Position numbers and translations under genes: made by a program
The notes under the pieces: model-generated
Told to the model about the DNA's origin: nothing
Seen by the model: the letters and a program-made list of their open reading frames with translations, nothing else
Databases searched by the model: none
DNA from: Mycobacterium sp. 050128
Lineage (GTDB): Bacteria; Actinomycetota; Actinomycetes; Mycobacteriales; Mycobacteriaceae
DNA: 64,000 bases
Direction: 5' to 3'
NCBI RefSeq assembly: GCF_036409155.1
Contig: NZ_JAZGLW010000001.1
Coordinates: 310,001 to 374,000 of the forward strand
In this document: positions 18,246 to 27,117 of the stretch, one piece after another
Numbering within the stretch: position 1 is the stretch's first letter
Layout of the letters: each line of letters begins with the position of its first letter

Positions 18246-18509
18246 ATGAAGCGCTGCATCGTCGGCGGATTGGCCGTCGTGCTGATCACCGGAGGGCTGC
18301 TGACCGCGGCGCCGCCGGCCAGCGCCGGCTGCCAGTACGGCGGACTCGTTATCAGCAAATGCGACGGGCCCATTGCGCCCGACGGCACCTGGCAGCGGTG
18401 CGTGGTAACACACAATCTGGTGGCCAACGGCGCCAGCTCCTTCTTTGTGCCCGAGCGGACCTGCAACGTGATGGGCCCCGGCGGGCTGGACCCGCACATC
18501 GACGATTAG
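18246..18509 (+). CDS. Small secreted four-cysteine protein (CDGP motif)
   Basis: The 87-residue product has a clear signal peptide (MKRCIVGGLAVVLITGGLL... ending PPASAG). The mature ~58 residues hold four Cys (GCQYGG, KCDGP, RCVV, TCNV), consistent with two disulfides, and the CDGP motif found in a family of small exported mycobacterial proteins. Function is unknown. It starts 30 bp after the PPE gene on the same strand and may be co-transcribed. Confidence 0.8.
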   Translation: MKRCIVGGLAVVLITGGLLTAAPPASAGCQYGGLVISKCDGPIAPDGTWQRCVVTHNLVANGASSFFVPERTCNVMGPGGLDPHIDD

Positions 18510-18648
18510 CCGCACCGCTAGCCGAACGCCGTCGTGTCGGAAGCCCAGGCCGCGGCGACACGCCTACTGGCGATCGGCGAGCGCGTCGACAAATGTAGTC
18601 GCTACCGGCGTCTTCTTAAGTCGGACCATGTCAGACCACAGCCGCGAG

Positions 18649-18771
18649 GTGTAGCGTGAGCGTTGCTGAGGATTCCAGCCAGTCCGGAATGAGGCCAGCC
18701 GCATCGCCGCTTCCCTCACTGAGCAGTAGCTCGTGCCGAACGCACACTGCAGACAACCGCATACGGACATC
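18649..18771 (+). promoter_or_regulatory. Conserved structured leader RNA, copy A (upstream of kinase-like gene)
   Basis: The element starts with GTGTAGCGTGAG, then hairpin P1 (18665-18679, GCTG/CAGC), the core AGTCCGGAAT (18681-18690), hairpin P2 (18690-18718, TGAGG/CCTCA and AGC/GCT, 9-nt loop) and hairpin P3 (18721-18732, GAGC-AGTA-GCTC). It ends at the ATG at 18772. It shares P1-P3 geometry with copies B-E. The last, start-blocking hairpin of copies B-D is not clear here; only a small CCG-CATA-CGG stem is seen. Confidence 0.65.
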
Positions 18772-19479
18772 ATGAACCCCTTTCGAGCCGAAAATGTCGC
18801 CCTCGGGACCGACTTCCTCGACCATGCCGGGGTGGCGCTGGAGCTGGACAATGCCCTAGAACACGCTCGCCATCTGACTGTGCTGGCCGACCGTGAGCGG
18901 ATCGCACATAAGCTCAACGACCATGTGATTCAGCAGATCTTCGCTATCGGTTTGGATCTGCAGGGCACCATCGCCCGGTCTCGATCGAGCGAGATCGCCG
19001 CTCGGCTGAACCGGTCGGTCACCGACCTGCAGAACGTGATCGAGGACATTCGCACCACCGTCTTCGAATTGCACGTCACCGGCACACAGCGGATCGGCTT
19101 TCCACAGCGGATTCGCGCTGCAGTCGCCGACCTGACCGAAAACCGCGATATCGCCACGACACTACGGATGCGCGGGCCAATGAGCGTGATCGGCGACGAC
19201 CTGGCCGCACACGCTGAGCGGGCCATTCTGGAAGCGGTCAGCTACGCCGTCCGACGCTCTGGGGCAACACAATTGACCATCGCGGTGACCGTTGCCGACG
19301 CACTAGACGTCACGGTCACCGACGACGGCTGCGCAATCAGCGCCGAGAATGTGGGTCGCAACGGACTGGCCAACATGACATCCCGCGCCGAAGAGATCGG
19401 CGGGAACTGCTACCTCACAACACCACCGGGAGGCGGCACCGAAGTGAACTGGACCGCACCGTTGCTCGCCTGCCATTGA
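18772..19479 (+). CDS. DosS/DosT-like histidine kinase core, catalytically degenerate
   Basis: About 235 residues corresponding only to the HisKA_3 plus HATPase_c part of DosS/DosT; the GAF sensor domains are absent. The dimerisation box reads ADRERIAHKLNDHVIQQIF, where DosS has ...ARDLHDHVIQRLF: the phospho-accepting His is Asn (N49). The N-box reads EAVSYAV where DosS has EAVSNAV, so the ATP/Mg-binding Asn is Tyr (Y158). The D-box is DDGCA instead of DNGRG. These changes make autophosphorylation unlikely. The ATG at 18772 directly follows leader copy A and is preferred over a GTG at 18733 lying in the leader. It could be a pseudokinase partner or a decaying gene; no frameshift is present. 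Confidence 0.8.
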   Translation: MNPFRAENVALGTDFLDHAGVALELDNALEHARHLTVLADRERIAHKLNDHVIQQIFAIGLDLQGTIARSRSSEIAARLNRSVTDLQNVIEDIRTTVFELHVTGTQRIGFPQRIRAAVADLTENRDIATTLRMRGPMSVIGDDLAAHAERAILEAVSYAVRRSGATQLTIAVTVADALDVTVTDDGCAISAENVGRNGLANMTSRAEEIGGNCYLTTPPGGGTEVNWTAPLLACH

Positions 19480-19518
19480 CCTCAGGCCACCCCAGTGAAC
19501 CGGCGCCGGGCTAGGCGG

Positions 19519-20769
19519 TCAGCACCGCGTAGGGCACCGACGCCACTGGCGGACCGCTGCGATCGCCGTGTTGAGCCCGCGGCGGCGTCCTGTTGCTGGA
19601 TCGGTCCCCCCGAAACCGGGCCCCAGTTCGGCGAACATCCGCTCGCTGCGGGTCTCCGGAGCATCGTCGGCGGTATCGCGCAAGTAGCGGTCCGGCAGTG
19701 ACAGTTTGGCGATGGTGCGCCACGTCTTGCCGTACTGCATCAGGAAAGAGCCTGTGGTGTAGGGCAAGTCGTACTTCTCGCAGACGTGCCTGACCCGCAC
19801 CGAGATCTCGTGCAAACGGTTACTGGGCAGATCAGGGTAAAGGTGATGTTCGATCTGATAGCAGAGGTTGCCGCTCAGGAGCCGCAACACCGGCCCGGCC
19901 TCAAAGTTGGCACTGCCCAGCATCTGGCGCAGATACCACTGCCCCATCGTTTCGCTGATCATGTCGATCTTGCTGAATTTCTCTGCGCCATCAGGAAAGT
20001 GACCACAAAAGATCACCGCGTCGGCCCAGATGTTGCGGATCACATTAGCCAGCACGTTGGCCCTGAACACCGACTTATAGGTCGCCGCCGGCGACAGCGA
20101 CGTCAGCGCCGGGAACGCGACGTAATCCTTGACCAACTGTCTGACGGCCTTGATCGAGAACTCACGCACCTGTTCCAACGTGATGTCGCGCTCCGCACCA
20201 GCCTTCAAGAGCTTGCCGAGCTCGATGGGCTGAAAACCAATTCCCCACTCAAAGCCGACCGCAAGGACGGCGTTGAACAGCAGGTTGCCGACGTTATACG
20301 GCTCCCACGGTTGATCACGAGTAACACGCAGGATCGCGTAGCCCACGTCGTCATCCATCCCGACGATGTTGGTGTACTTGTGATGCTGAAAGTTGTGGGT
20401 CGATCGCCAATGCTTAGACACCGCACTCATGTCCCACTCCCATGTCGAGGAATGGACCTCGGGATCATTCATCCAGTTCCACTGACCGTGCATCACGTTG
20501 TGGCCGATCTCCATATTCTCGATGATCTTCGCCACACCCAAGGTCACGGTTCCCGCCCACCACACCGAACGTTTGGAGGCACCGGCCAGCAGCAACCGAC
20601 CGGCGACATCGAGGGCACGTTGCGCACCAATGGTGCGACGGATATAGCGCGCATCACGCTCACCCAGCGAATCCTCAATATCCAGCCGAATCGCATCCAG
20701 CTCAACACCCAGACTCTCGATGTCAGCCTCAGTCAAATGGGCGAAGGCCGGAATGTCAGTAATCGCCAT
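19519..20769 (-). CDS. desA3: DesA3-like membrane fatty-acyl desaturase
   Basis: The 416-residue protein closely resembles DesA3 (Rv3229c, 427 aa), the stearoyl-CoA delta-9 desaturase. The three His clusters are present: GHNVMHGQWNWM, HNFQHHKYTN and YQIEHHLYPD. The end APETRSERMFAELGPGFGG...GRRRGLNTAIAAVRQ follows DesA3 and then differs, giving a C-terminus ~11 residues shorter that ends CPTRC. The NADPH reductase partner gene (Rv3230c) is not adjacent. ATG 20769 gives the family start MAITD. It converges on the kinase-like gene with a 39-bp gap. Confidence 0.92.
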   Translation of the reverse strand: MAITDIPAFAHLTEADIESLGVELDAIRLDIEDSLGERDARYIRRTIGAQRALDVAGRLLLAGASKRSVWWAGTVTLGVAKIIENMEIGHNVMHGQWNWMNDPEVHSSTWEWDMSAVSKHWRSTHNFQHHKYTNIVGMDDDVGYAILRVTRDQPWEPYNVGNLLFNAVLAVGFEWGIGFQPIELGKLLKAGAERDITLEQVREFSIKAVRQLVKDYVAFPALTSLSPAATYKSVFRANVLANVIRNIWADAVIFCGHFPDGAEKFSKIDMISETMGQWYLRQMLGSANFEAGPVLRLLSGNLCYQIEHHLYPDLPSNRLHEISVRVRHVCEKYDLPYTTGSFLMQYGKTWRTIAKLSLPDRYLRDTADDAPETRSERMFAELGPGFGGTDPATGRRRGLNTAIAAVRQWRRCPTRC

Positions 20770-21105
20770 GGTTTTCCCCTCTAAGTCTGGTTTCTGTGTC
20801 GGATTCCCCAGCATTGATCGGCAACGATGAACTCGGGGTTACCGCGGCTGTTGCGGCCAAGCCAACGACAAGCGTCCTATCGATAGGCCAGGCCACAACT
20901 GGCTACGGCTGTTTCGGTTCCTGCTAGGCAGCGGGCTCAGGTGTTTCCGATGCCTGTCCGGCTTACCCAATTTGTCAGCCCGCCAACATTATTCGTTGTT
21001 TTGACGGCGACCGGTGACTGCCCCGCGGTGATAAGAGGCGGCGGCTCGTCGCGGAGCGCGGCCTCGACCGTCCGAGCCCGGCCGTCACTGGATAAATCTG
21101 GCCGG
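20770..21105. other. Gene-free interval upstream of desA3-like gene
   Basis: These 336 bp lie between the desaturase start and the end of the DUF6131-type gene, both on the minus strand. Only an AGAGGGG ribosome site before desA3 is recognisable. The leader-RNA motif found five times elsewhere in the island is not visible on either strand, and open frames across it have no protein-like character. Confidence 0.6.
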
Positions 21106-21285
21106 TTAGTAGTAGTGGCGGCGGCCGCCGACAGCGTGTCCCGTCCGTCCCGCCACCGCGAGTATCACGCCGACCACCAGGAGGATGACCCCGATGACCA
21201 AGCAAATATGGGCGTAGGCGAAGGTGGGGACGAGGGCAGGGAGGAGCAGCCCGAGGACGATAAGGACGATTCCGAGAGTGATCAT
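21106..21285 (-). CDS. Small two-helix membrane protein, DUF6131-type
   Basis: A 59-codon frame starts ATG at 21285 and ends TAA at 21108-21106. The product begins MITLGIVLIVLGLLL, continues with a second hydrophobic helix (CLVIGVILLVVGVIL) and ends VGGRRHYY. This pattern of two short hydrophobic helices with a terminal GGRRHWY-type tail fits the DUF6131 family of tiny actinobacterial membrane proteins. Leader copy E lies ~198 nt upstream in the same orientation. Function is unknown; the family recurs near stress genes, in my recollection. Confidence 0.7.
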   Translation of the reverse strand: MITLGIVLIVLGLLLPALVPTFAYAHICLVIGVILLVVGVILAVAGRTGHAVGGRRHYY

Positions 21286-21482
21286 GACGTTACCTAGCTT
21301 CTTTCTAGAAGTTTGAAAAGAGAAGGCCCGAGTCGGAGCGTGAAGGTCTCATTCGGCTTGCTCTGCAACTGATTTGGGTTGCGTGCCGATCGTCGCGGCC
21401 TTGCGGGTGCGACGCGGCTTGTCCCGCCGGCACCGGTCACATGGCCGGCAAACCGACGGGCGAACCGGGTGAACGGGGTGTT

Positions 21483-21611
21483 GGTGGCCGTCCGAGTTCG
21501 GGGATAACCGGAGGAATATACGGCGCGAGCAAGACGCTCATCAAGTTCAGCGGCGTACAGCCAAACTCTCACCGGACTGGCTGAAGGACTCAGCAACAAC
21601 AACATTACCCC
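21483..21611 (-). promoter_or_regulatory. Conserved structured leader RNA, copy E (upstream of DUF6131-type gene)
   Basis: Read on the minus strand from 21611: GGGGTAATG, hairpin P1 (21594-21580, GCTGA/TCAGC), core CCAGTCCGGT, hairpin P2 (21568-21543) in which GAGTTTGGC pairs fully with GCTGAACTT across the conserved loop TGTACGCC, and hairpin P3 (21539-21527, GAGC/GCTC). The terminal hairpin is weak (GGT/ACC) and no start codon follows at once, unlike copies B-D. A further ~198 nt separates it from the DUF6131-type gene, so an intervening gene may have been lost or the leader is longer. Confidence 0.6.
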
Positions 21612-21856
21612 TCTCGGGGACCCCCGGCTAGTTGACGGCCGAGCGCGGCACGGCCGCGGCGGTTCACCGCACGCTGCGCGCTGAGCAACCCCGTCGGTAT
21701 GCCGCCGGGAGCCTGCGTAAAGTACGCTATACCTGCGCTGAATAATCTTGCTGGAACTGGACATCCACGCCGAGGCCCGGCGCCGTACACGAGTCAAATC
21801 GGCCCCCAGCCGTAGGGAGCCGATAAGGAAATTGGTCGCTACGCACAGTCCAATGC

Positions 21857-21982
21857 GCGTAGTGTCAAGGGGGCTGAGAATTTCAGCTGGTCCGGGATGA
21901 GTTCGGCCGTCCGCCGCCCAACTCAAGGAGCATCGGCTCCGAGCCCCCACACGCCGGTGATTAATAGCACGTCGGGTCACCC
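21857..21982 (+). promoter_or_regulatory. Conserved structured leader RNA, copy B (upstream of slipin-phosphoketolase)
   Basis: GCGTAGTGTC is followed by P1 (21873-21887, GCTGA/TCAGC), core TGGTCCGGGATGA, P2 (21899-21924, GAGTT/AACTC and GGC/GCC around loop CGTCCGCC), P3 (21927-21940, GGAGC-ATCG-GCTCC) and P4 (21956-21981, GGTGA/TCACC). P4 ends one base before an ATG at 21983 and buries the GTCGGGT that would serve as ribosome site. That ATG is in frame with the slipin gene whose usual start is at 22112. Confidence 0.7.
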
Positions 21983-22111
21983 ATGACCACTTCACGTGCT
22001 TGCCGTCAACCACCCACCTGCTGGCGCACCAGATTTCGACGACGGCTGCCGCGCGGGCTTCCTCACGCACAACAACGGCTTCGATTCCCTGATATCTGTG
22101 AAGGACGCGCC

Positions 22112-22981
22112 ATGAGATTTTTGATCATTCTGGTCGCGGTGCTCCTCGTTGCCACCCTGATCGCGTTGCCACTGTCGATAAAAGTCGTGACCCAGTACGA
22201 GAAGGGTGTGTTATTCCGCCTCGGCAAGGTGGTCGGGGTTAAGGACCCCGGGCTGGCCGTGATCATCCCGGTCATCGATCGGCTGATTAAGGTGGCGCTG
22301 CGAATTGTGACGATGCCGATCCAGTCTCAGGGCATCATCACCCGCGACAACGTCAGCGTTGATATTTCGGCGGTCGCTTACTTCCGGGTTATCGACGCGG
22401 TGAAATCGGTGGTCGCCATCGAGAACGTCCACGCCGCGATCAACCAGATCGCGCAGACCACGCTGCGCAAGGTTGTCGGCCAGCACACCCTTGACCAGGC
22501 GCTGTCGGAGACCGACACCATCAACGCCGATATTCGAAAGATCCTCGACATCGCGACACTCGAATGGGGTGTCGAAGTGACACTGGTCGAGCTCAAGGAT
22601 ATCCAGTTGCCCGACAGCATGAAGCGCGCGATGGCTCGGCAGGCTGAGGCTGAGCGCGAGAAACGCGCCAAAATCATTGCGGCAGAGGGCGAGTCGATGG
22701 CCGCGGCCGCGTTGGGCGAGGCGTCGGACACGATGATGGCGCACCCGTTGGCCCTGCAGCTGCGCAACCTGCAAACGCTTGTCGAACTCGGCGTGGAGAA
22801 GAACACCACCATCGTGTTCCCGGCGCCTCTAATGAGCGCGATCGGTGAACTGGGCGCCTTCCTTGCCAGAGAAAGTGCTGCCGCCGCGCCCGTACCCCAA
22901 CCGGCCAACGCGAATAGGGCGGACACGTCAACGCAACCCGGGCACCGGCCCGCGAACGGCCGGGCTTCGGAGTCAAAATGA
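22112..22981 (+). CDS. Slipin/stomatin-like SPFH-domain membrane protein
   Basis: The 289-residue protein has one N-terminal membrane helix ([19 protein letters not shown]), an SPFH/PHB domain ([64 protein letters not shown]) and a charged coiled-coil ([21 protein letters not shown]). These proteins form oligomeric membrane microdomains. ATG 22112 has an AAGGA site and gives the family start, but the frame is open from ATG 21983 immediately after leader copy B, which would add an Arg-rich 43-residue N-terminus. Its stop overlaps the phosphoketolase start by 4 nt. Confidence 0.9.
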   Translation: MRFLIILVAVLLVATLIALPLSIKVVTQYEKGVLFRLGKVVGVKDPGLAVIIPVIDRLIKVALRIVTMPIQSQGIITRDNVSVDISAVAYFRVIDAVKSVVAIENVHAAINQIAQTTLRKVVGQHTLDQALSETDTINADIRKILDIATLEWGVEVTLVELKDIQLPDSMKRAMARQAEAEREKRAKIIAAEGESMAAAALGEASDTMMAHPLALQLRNLQTLVELGVEKNTTIVFPAPLMSAIGELGAFLARESAAAAPVPQPANANRADTSTQPGHRPANGRASESK

Positions 22982-25452
22982 CAAGCAGCACAATGACGAC
23001 CCGAACCCTCGAACCCGAACTCCTGCACCAGATGGACGCCTACTGGCGGGCGGCGAATTATCTGTCGGTCGGCCAGCTCTACCTGTATGACAACCCGTTG
23101 TTGAAACGACCGCTGCGGCTATCGGATGTGAAACCGCTCGTCGTCGGCCATTGGGGAACGACGCCGGGTCAAAACTTCATCTACGTGCACCTGAACCGGG
23201 TCATCACGAAGTACGACCTGGACATGTTCTACGTCGCTGGCCCGGGCCATGGCGGCCCGGCCCTGGTCGCCAATACCTACCTCGAGGGCTCCTACACTGA
23301 GATCTATCCCGACATCAGCCAGGACGAATCCGGCCTCAAGAAGTTGTTTACCCAATTCTCTTTTCCCGGAGGCATTTCCAGCCACGTGGCACCCACGACG
23401 CCGGGTTCGATCCACCAAGGTGGGGAGCTGGGCTACTCGCTGAGTCACGCGTTTGGCGCTGTTTTCGACAATCCCGGCCTAGTCGTCGCGTGCGTGATCG
23501 GTGACGGTGAGGCCGAGACCGGGCCACTGGCCACGGCCTGGCATTCCACCAAGTTCCTCAACCCGATCGGCGATGGGGCGGTGCTGCCGATCCTGCATCT
23601 GAACGGCTACAAGATCAGCAATCCCACCGTGCTGGCCCGCATCGAACACGAAGAGTTGGACCAGTTCCTGCGCGGCTGCGGTTGGGAGCCCCGCTACGTC
23701 GAGGGTGAGGATCCCGAGTATATGCATGAGCTGATGGCCACCGCCCTCGATGAGACGGTGGAGGCCATTCACGGGATCCAACGCGACGCTCGAACCGCCG
23801 GCGATACCACCCGCAGACCCTGGCCCGTGATCGTGCTGCGCTCCCCCAAGGGCTGGACCGGACCCAAAGAGGTCGACGGTCGGCAGATCGAAGGCACCTT
23901 CCGGGCACACCAGGTGCCATTACTCGTCGACGAGCAGCATCCCGGGCACGTCGAGCAACTGGAGAGCTGGATGCGCAGCTACAGACCCGACGAGTTATTC
24001 GACCAGGCCGGACGGCTGCTGCCCGAGCTGGCTGCGCTGGCTCCTGTTGGGCCACGGCGGATGGGCGCCAACCCGCACACCAACGGCGGAGTGTTGCTGC
24101 GTGACTTGCGGATGCCCGATTTCCGCACCCACGCCGTGGCAGTCACCTCGCCGGGCGCGGTGGAAGCAGAGGACACCGCCGTGCTCGGCACTTTCCTCCG
24201 CGACGTCATCGCGCTCAACGACGAGACACGCAACTTCCGGATCTTCGGGCCCGACGAAACCCTGTCGAACATGCTCGGCGCGGTCTTTGAGGTCACCGAC
24301 CGACAGTGGCAGGCGCGCACCACCGCGAACGACGAGTTCCTCGCGCCACAGGGGCGCGTGCTGGATTCGATGCTCAGTGAGCACCAAAGTGAAGGCTGGC
24401 TGGAAGGTTATCTGCTCACCGGGCGGCACGGGCTGTTCAACTGCTACGAGGCGTTCATCCACATCGTTGACTCGATGTTCAACCAGCACGCCAAATGGCT
24501 CAAGGTCACCGCGCAACTGCCGTGGCGCCGCGACATCGCGTCGCTGACTTACCTACTCGCCTCCCATGTCTGGCAGCAAGACCACAACGGCTTCACCCAC
24601 CAAGATCCCGGCTTCCTAGACCATGTCGTAAACAAAAAGGCTGACGTCGTACGGGTCTACCTGCCGCCGGACGCCAACTGCCTACTCTCGGTTGCGGACC
24701 ACTGTCTGCGCAGCCGCCACTACGTCAACGTCGTGGTCGCCGGGAAGCGCGCGATGCCGCAATGGCTCAGCATGGACGACGCGGTGGTCCACTGCACCGA
24801 GGGCATCGGCATTTGGGAATGGGCCGGAAACGACCGCGGCGTGGAACCGGATGCGGTCCTGGCTTGCTGCGGAGATACTCCGACCCTCGAGGTACTCGCG
24901 GCCGTGTCGATCCTGCGGGAACACCTGCCCGAGTTGAAGATCCGGGTGGTCAACGTCGTGGACCTGATGAGGCTGCAGTCGGCCACCGAGCACCCGCACG
25001 GGCTAAGCGACCGCGACTACGACACCCTGTTCACCACCGACAAACACATCATCTTCGCGTTCCACGGCTACCCGAGCCTGATCCACCGACTCACCTACCG
25101 CCGGACCAACCGCAATCTGCATGTGCGCGGCTACAACGAAGAGGGCACCATCACTACCGCCTTCGACATGCGGGTGCAGAACCGCTTGGACCGTTTCCAC
25201 CTCGTCGCAGACGTCATCGACCGGATGCCCCAACTCGGCGCAACCGGCGACTACCTCAAGCAGGCGATGGCCGACAAGCTCGTCGAACACAGCCTCTACA
25301 TCAACACCCACGGCCAAGACCTGCCCGAAATCCGCAACTGGAGCTGGAATCCACCGCGAGTGACTTCGACACCGCCGATCGGCGGACGAACAGTGTTCGC
25401 AGAGTTTCCGTCGGCCAGAGCCCTCCCCGTCACACGCCGACGTCCGACATAA
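22978..25452 (+). CDS. xfp: Xylulose-5-phosphate/fructose-6-phosphate phosphoketolase
   Basis: The 824-residue protein is a complete phosphoketolase. It has [36 protein letters not shown], the thiamine-diphosphate region [16 protein letters not shown]...[10 protein letters not shown], and [17 protein letters not shown] and [16 protein letters not shown] near the C-terminus. It cleaves xylulose-5-P or fructose-6-P with phosphate to acetyl-phosphate plus a sugar phosphate, a glycolysis bypass. The ATGA overlap with the slipin stop implies coupled translation, so leader copy B probably controls both genes. Typical enzymes are ~800 residues. Confidence 0.95.
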   Translation: MTSSTMTTRTLEPELLHQMDAYWRAANYLSVGQLYLYDNPLLKRPLRLSDVKPLVVGHWGTTPGQNFIYVHLNRVITKYDLDMFYVAGPGHGGPALVANTYLEGSYTEIYPDISQDESGLKKLFTQFSFPGGISSHVAPTTPGSIHQGGELGYSLSHAFGAVFDNPGLVVACVIGDGEAETGPLATAWHSTKFLNPIGDGAVLPILHLNGYKISNPTVLARIEHEELDQFLRGCGWEPRYVEGEDPEYMHELMATALDETVEAIHGIQRDARTAGDTTRRPWPVIVLRSPKGWTGPKEVDGRQIEGTFRAHQVPLLVDEQHPGHVEQLESWMRSYRPDELFDQAGRLLPELAALAPVGPRRMGANPHTNGGVLLRDLRMPDFRTHAVAVTSPGAVEAEDTAVLGTFLRDVIALNDETRNFRIFGPDETLSNMLGAVFEVTDRQWQARTTANDEFLAPQGRVLDSMLSEHQSEGWLEGYLLTGRHGLFNCYEAFIHIVDSMFNQHAKWLKVTAQLPWRRDIASLTYLLASHVWQQDHNGFTHQDPGFLDHVVNKKADVVRVYLPPDANCLLSVADHCLRSRHYVNVVVAGKRAMPQWLSMDDAVVHCTEGIGIWEWAGNDRGVEPDAVLACCGDTPTLEVLAAVSILREHLPELKIRVVNVVDLMRLQSATEHPHGLSDRDYDTLFTTDKHIIFAFHGYPSLIHRLTYRRTNRNLHVRGYNEEGTITTAFDMRVQNRLDRFHLVADVIDRMPQLGATGDYLKQAMADKLVEHSLYINTHGQDLPEIRNWSWNPPRVTSTPPIGGRTVFAEFPSARALPVTRRRPT

Positions 25453-25509
25453 GGAACAACCGGCATAATCGCTGACGCGCCCAATTCTCGGATCAGGCCG
25501 GACACATTG

Positions 25510-25800
25510 ATGGGTAGCGACATATCAGGAACGCGGCGCAGTTGGCGTGCCGCGCCCCGTCGTTGCACAACAGCCAGCCCTGGCAATGGATCGCCGAGGA
25601 TGCACGGCTACACCTCTACGTTGATCGCAACCGGATTCTCTACTCCGCCGACGAGCCGACGAGCTGCAGCTGGAACTGGCGAAGGCGTCGAAACTCACCG
25701 AATCGCTACGAGCGTACGATACCTCGTATCGTAATGAATTAAATTGTTGGACAGGTCATTTCGAAAAACCAGGTGGTCGAATTTCGGGTCCGGCATGGTG
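25510..25800 (+). pseudogene. Remnant of an Acg/Rv2032-type nitroreductase-like gene
   Basis: Two fragments in different frames match the Acg family in order. At ~25524-25660 the frame reads IRNAAQLACRAPSLHNSQPW and then IAEDARLHLYVDRNRILYSA, near-identical to the N-terminus of Rv2032. From ~25668 another frame reads LELAKASKLTESLRAYDTSY followed by NELNCWTGHFEKP, matching the Rv2032 segment around ELAAASKLTESLRLYDSSYHAE. Roughly 120 residues between them are missing, the rest of the C-terminus is absent, and the probable start (ATG 25510, MGSDI) is offset by one base from the first fragment. Acg genes belong to the DosR regulon in M. tuberculosis. The 3' end runs up to the convergent glycosyltransferase. 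Confidence 0.8.
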
Positions 25801-25805
25801 GCGGT

Positions 25806-26984
25806 TCATACCAGCGCCCGACGCTTAGCGAGAAGGCGGTGTGCCAAGTCCAGATAGGCATTGGCCACCACCGGCCAGGACATCGCCGGGGCCAACCGGC
25901 GTGCCTCCGCGGCCATCGAGCCAGCAAGGCGCGGCTCGGTCAGCACTCGGCGCAGGGCGGATGTCAGCGCATCGGGATCATTGTGCCCGACAACGATGCC
26001 CGCCCCACTGCCGAGGAGTTCGAGGGCGTGCGGGAACGCGGTCGCAACGACCGGCCTCCCGCTCGCGATGGCATCGACCAGAACACCGGAAGTGACCTGA
26101 TCCGTCGAGTCGTAGGGCAGCACCACCACGGCCGAGGACTGGACAAGCGCCGCCAGCGACGATGCATCGCGGTAGTTGGCGTCAAAGCACACCGAGTCCG
26201 CGACGCCACGCAGTCGCGCCTGTTCGGCGCGGGCGTCACGGTATGCCTCGCCATCGGCGGCCAGAACCTTTGGGTGCGTGCGGCCGGCAATCAGGTAACG
26301 CGGCCGGCCATGGAGCTCATGCAGCGAACCCATCGCCTCGATGACCCGTTCGATGCCCTTGCCCGGACCCAGCAGACCCCAGGTCAGCAAAGTCGGTCGG
26401 CCGGAACGCTTCACGGGCGTGTTCCTCGGGACGGTCGCGCCATGCGCGATCGTGGTGACTTTCCGGCGATCAACGTCGTAGCCTAGGCACAGGCGTTGCC
26501 TGGCCGCCTCCGACATAACAACCACCTGAGCGGCCGTCGCCGCGATCGTCTCGAGCACCGAACGCTGGTGAGGGGTCGGGTCTTTGAGAACCGTGTGGGC
26601 GACCACGATCGACGGGATGCGCAGCGCGCCGATGATATCCACGACTTCGTCTCCGTCGACGCCGCCGTAGATGCCGTACTCATGCTGCACGACCGCGATG
26701 TCGCTCTCGTTCAGCAATTCGGAGGCTGCAGCCACCGACGTCGCGGAACCGTTGACCAGCTCTCCGATCACCCGAGCGTCAGAAGACAACGACCCGTCGG
26801 CCACCCGTACGACGCTGACGTCAGAACCATTCGCGTGCAGCCCTTCTGACAAGGCCGCACTGAACGTCGCCAACCCACACGGTGTCGGTGCATACGTACT
26901 GAGAATGCCGAAACTCGTTGGGCCGCAACGGCCTTGCCGAACGAAAGCAGAATTCGATGATCGAAAGAGGGATAGAGCACTCAA
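25806..26984 (-). CDS. Glycosyltransferase, GT4-like
   Basis: The 392-residue protein has a GT-B layout. The N-terminal half holds GILSTYAPTPCGLATFSAALSEGL (seen in blocks STYAPTPCGLATF) and VVQHEYGIYGG; the C-terminal half holds LLTWGLLGPGKGIERVIEA and ASGRPVVATAFPHALELLGSGAG, the nucleotide-sugar binding region. Donor and acceptor are unknown; trehalose or glycolipid synthesis would fit the family. Translation probably starts at TTG 26984, directly after the last base pair of leader copy D, which fixes the start. The 3' end meets the acg remnant. Confidence 0.88.
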   Translation of the reverse strand: MSALSLFRSSNSAFVRQGRCGPTSFGILSTYAPTPCGLATFSAALSEGLHANGSDVSVVRVADGSLSSDARVIGELVNGSATSVAAASELLNESDIAVVQHEYGIYGGVDGDEVVDIIGALRIPSIVVAHTVLKDPTPHQRSVLETIAATAAQVVVMSEAARQRLCLGYDVDRRKVTTIAHGATVPRNTPVKRSGRPTLLTWGLLGPGKGIERVIEAMGSLHELHGRPRYLIAGRTHPKVLAADGEAYRDARAEQARLRGVADSVCFDANYRDASSLAALVQSSAVVVLPYDSTDQVTSGVLVDAIASGRPVVATAFPHALELLGSGAGIVVGHNDPDALTSALRRVLTEPRLAGSMAAEARRLAPAMSWPVVANAYLDLAHRLLAKRRALV

Positions 26985-27106
26985 GGTGATCCCAATTGAC
27001 GGTTATCACCGGCGTGCCCGGCGCGAGCCGTTGCTCTGCGAGATCAGCGGCGGACAGCTGACTTCATTCCGGACTGGCTGGATGCCCAACGTCACTCACA
27101 CTACAC
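26985..27106 (-). promoter_or_regulatory. Conserved structured leader RNA, copy D (upstream of glycosyltransferase)
   Basis: On the minus strand from 27106: GTGTAGTGTGAG, P1 (27090-27077, GTTGG/CCAGC), core CCAGTCCGGAATGA, P2 (27065-27040, GAAGTCAGC/GCTGATCTC around loop TGTCCGCC, one A-C mismatch), P3 (27036-27025, GAGC-AACG-GCTC) and P4 (27010-26985, GGTGAT/ATCACC). P4 ends at the base before the TTG start of the glycosyltransferase and contains its TTGGGA ribosome-site candidate in the 3' arm. Confidence 0.7.
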
Positions 27107-27117
27107 GCGATGACCGG

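Noticed and set aside
21857..21982. Leader copies as TPP riboswitches, because copies B and C contain CTGAGA
   Set aside because: The rest of the TPP consensus (ACCTGATCTGG and the GGGA region) is missing, copies D and E lack CTGAGA, and the genes are not thiamine-related.
21294..22070. Long minus-strand open frame (258 codons) opposite leader copy B
   Set aside because: It runs antisense through copy B and in sense through copy E, has low-complexity Arg/Ser/Ala composition, no ribosome site and no recognised domain.
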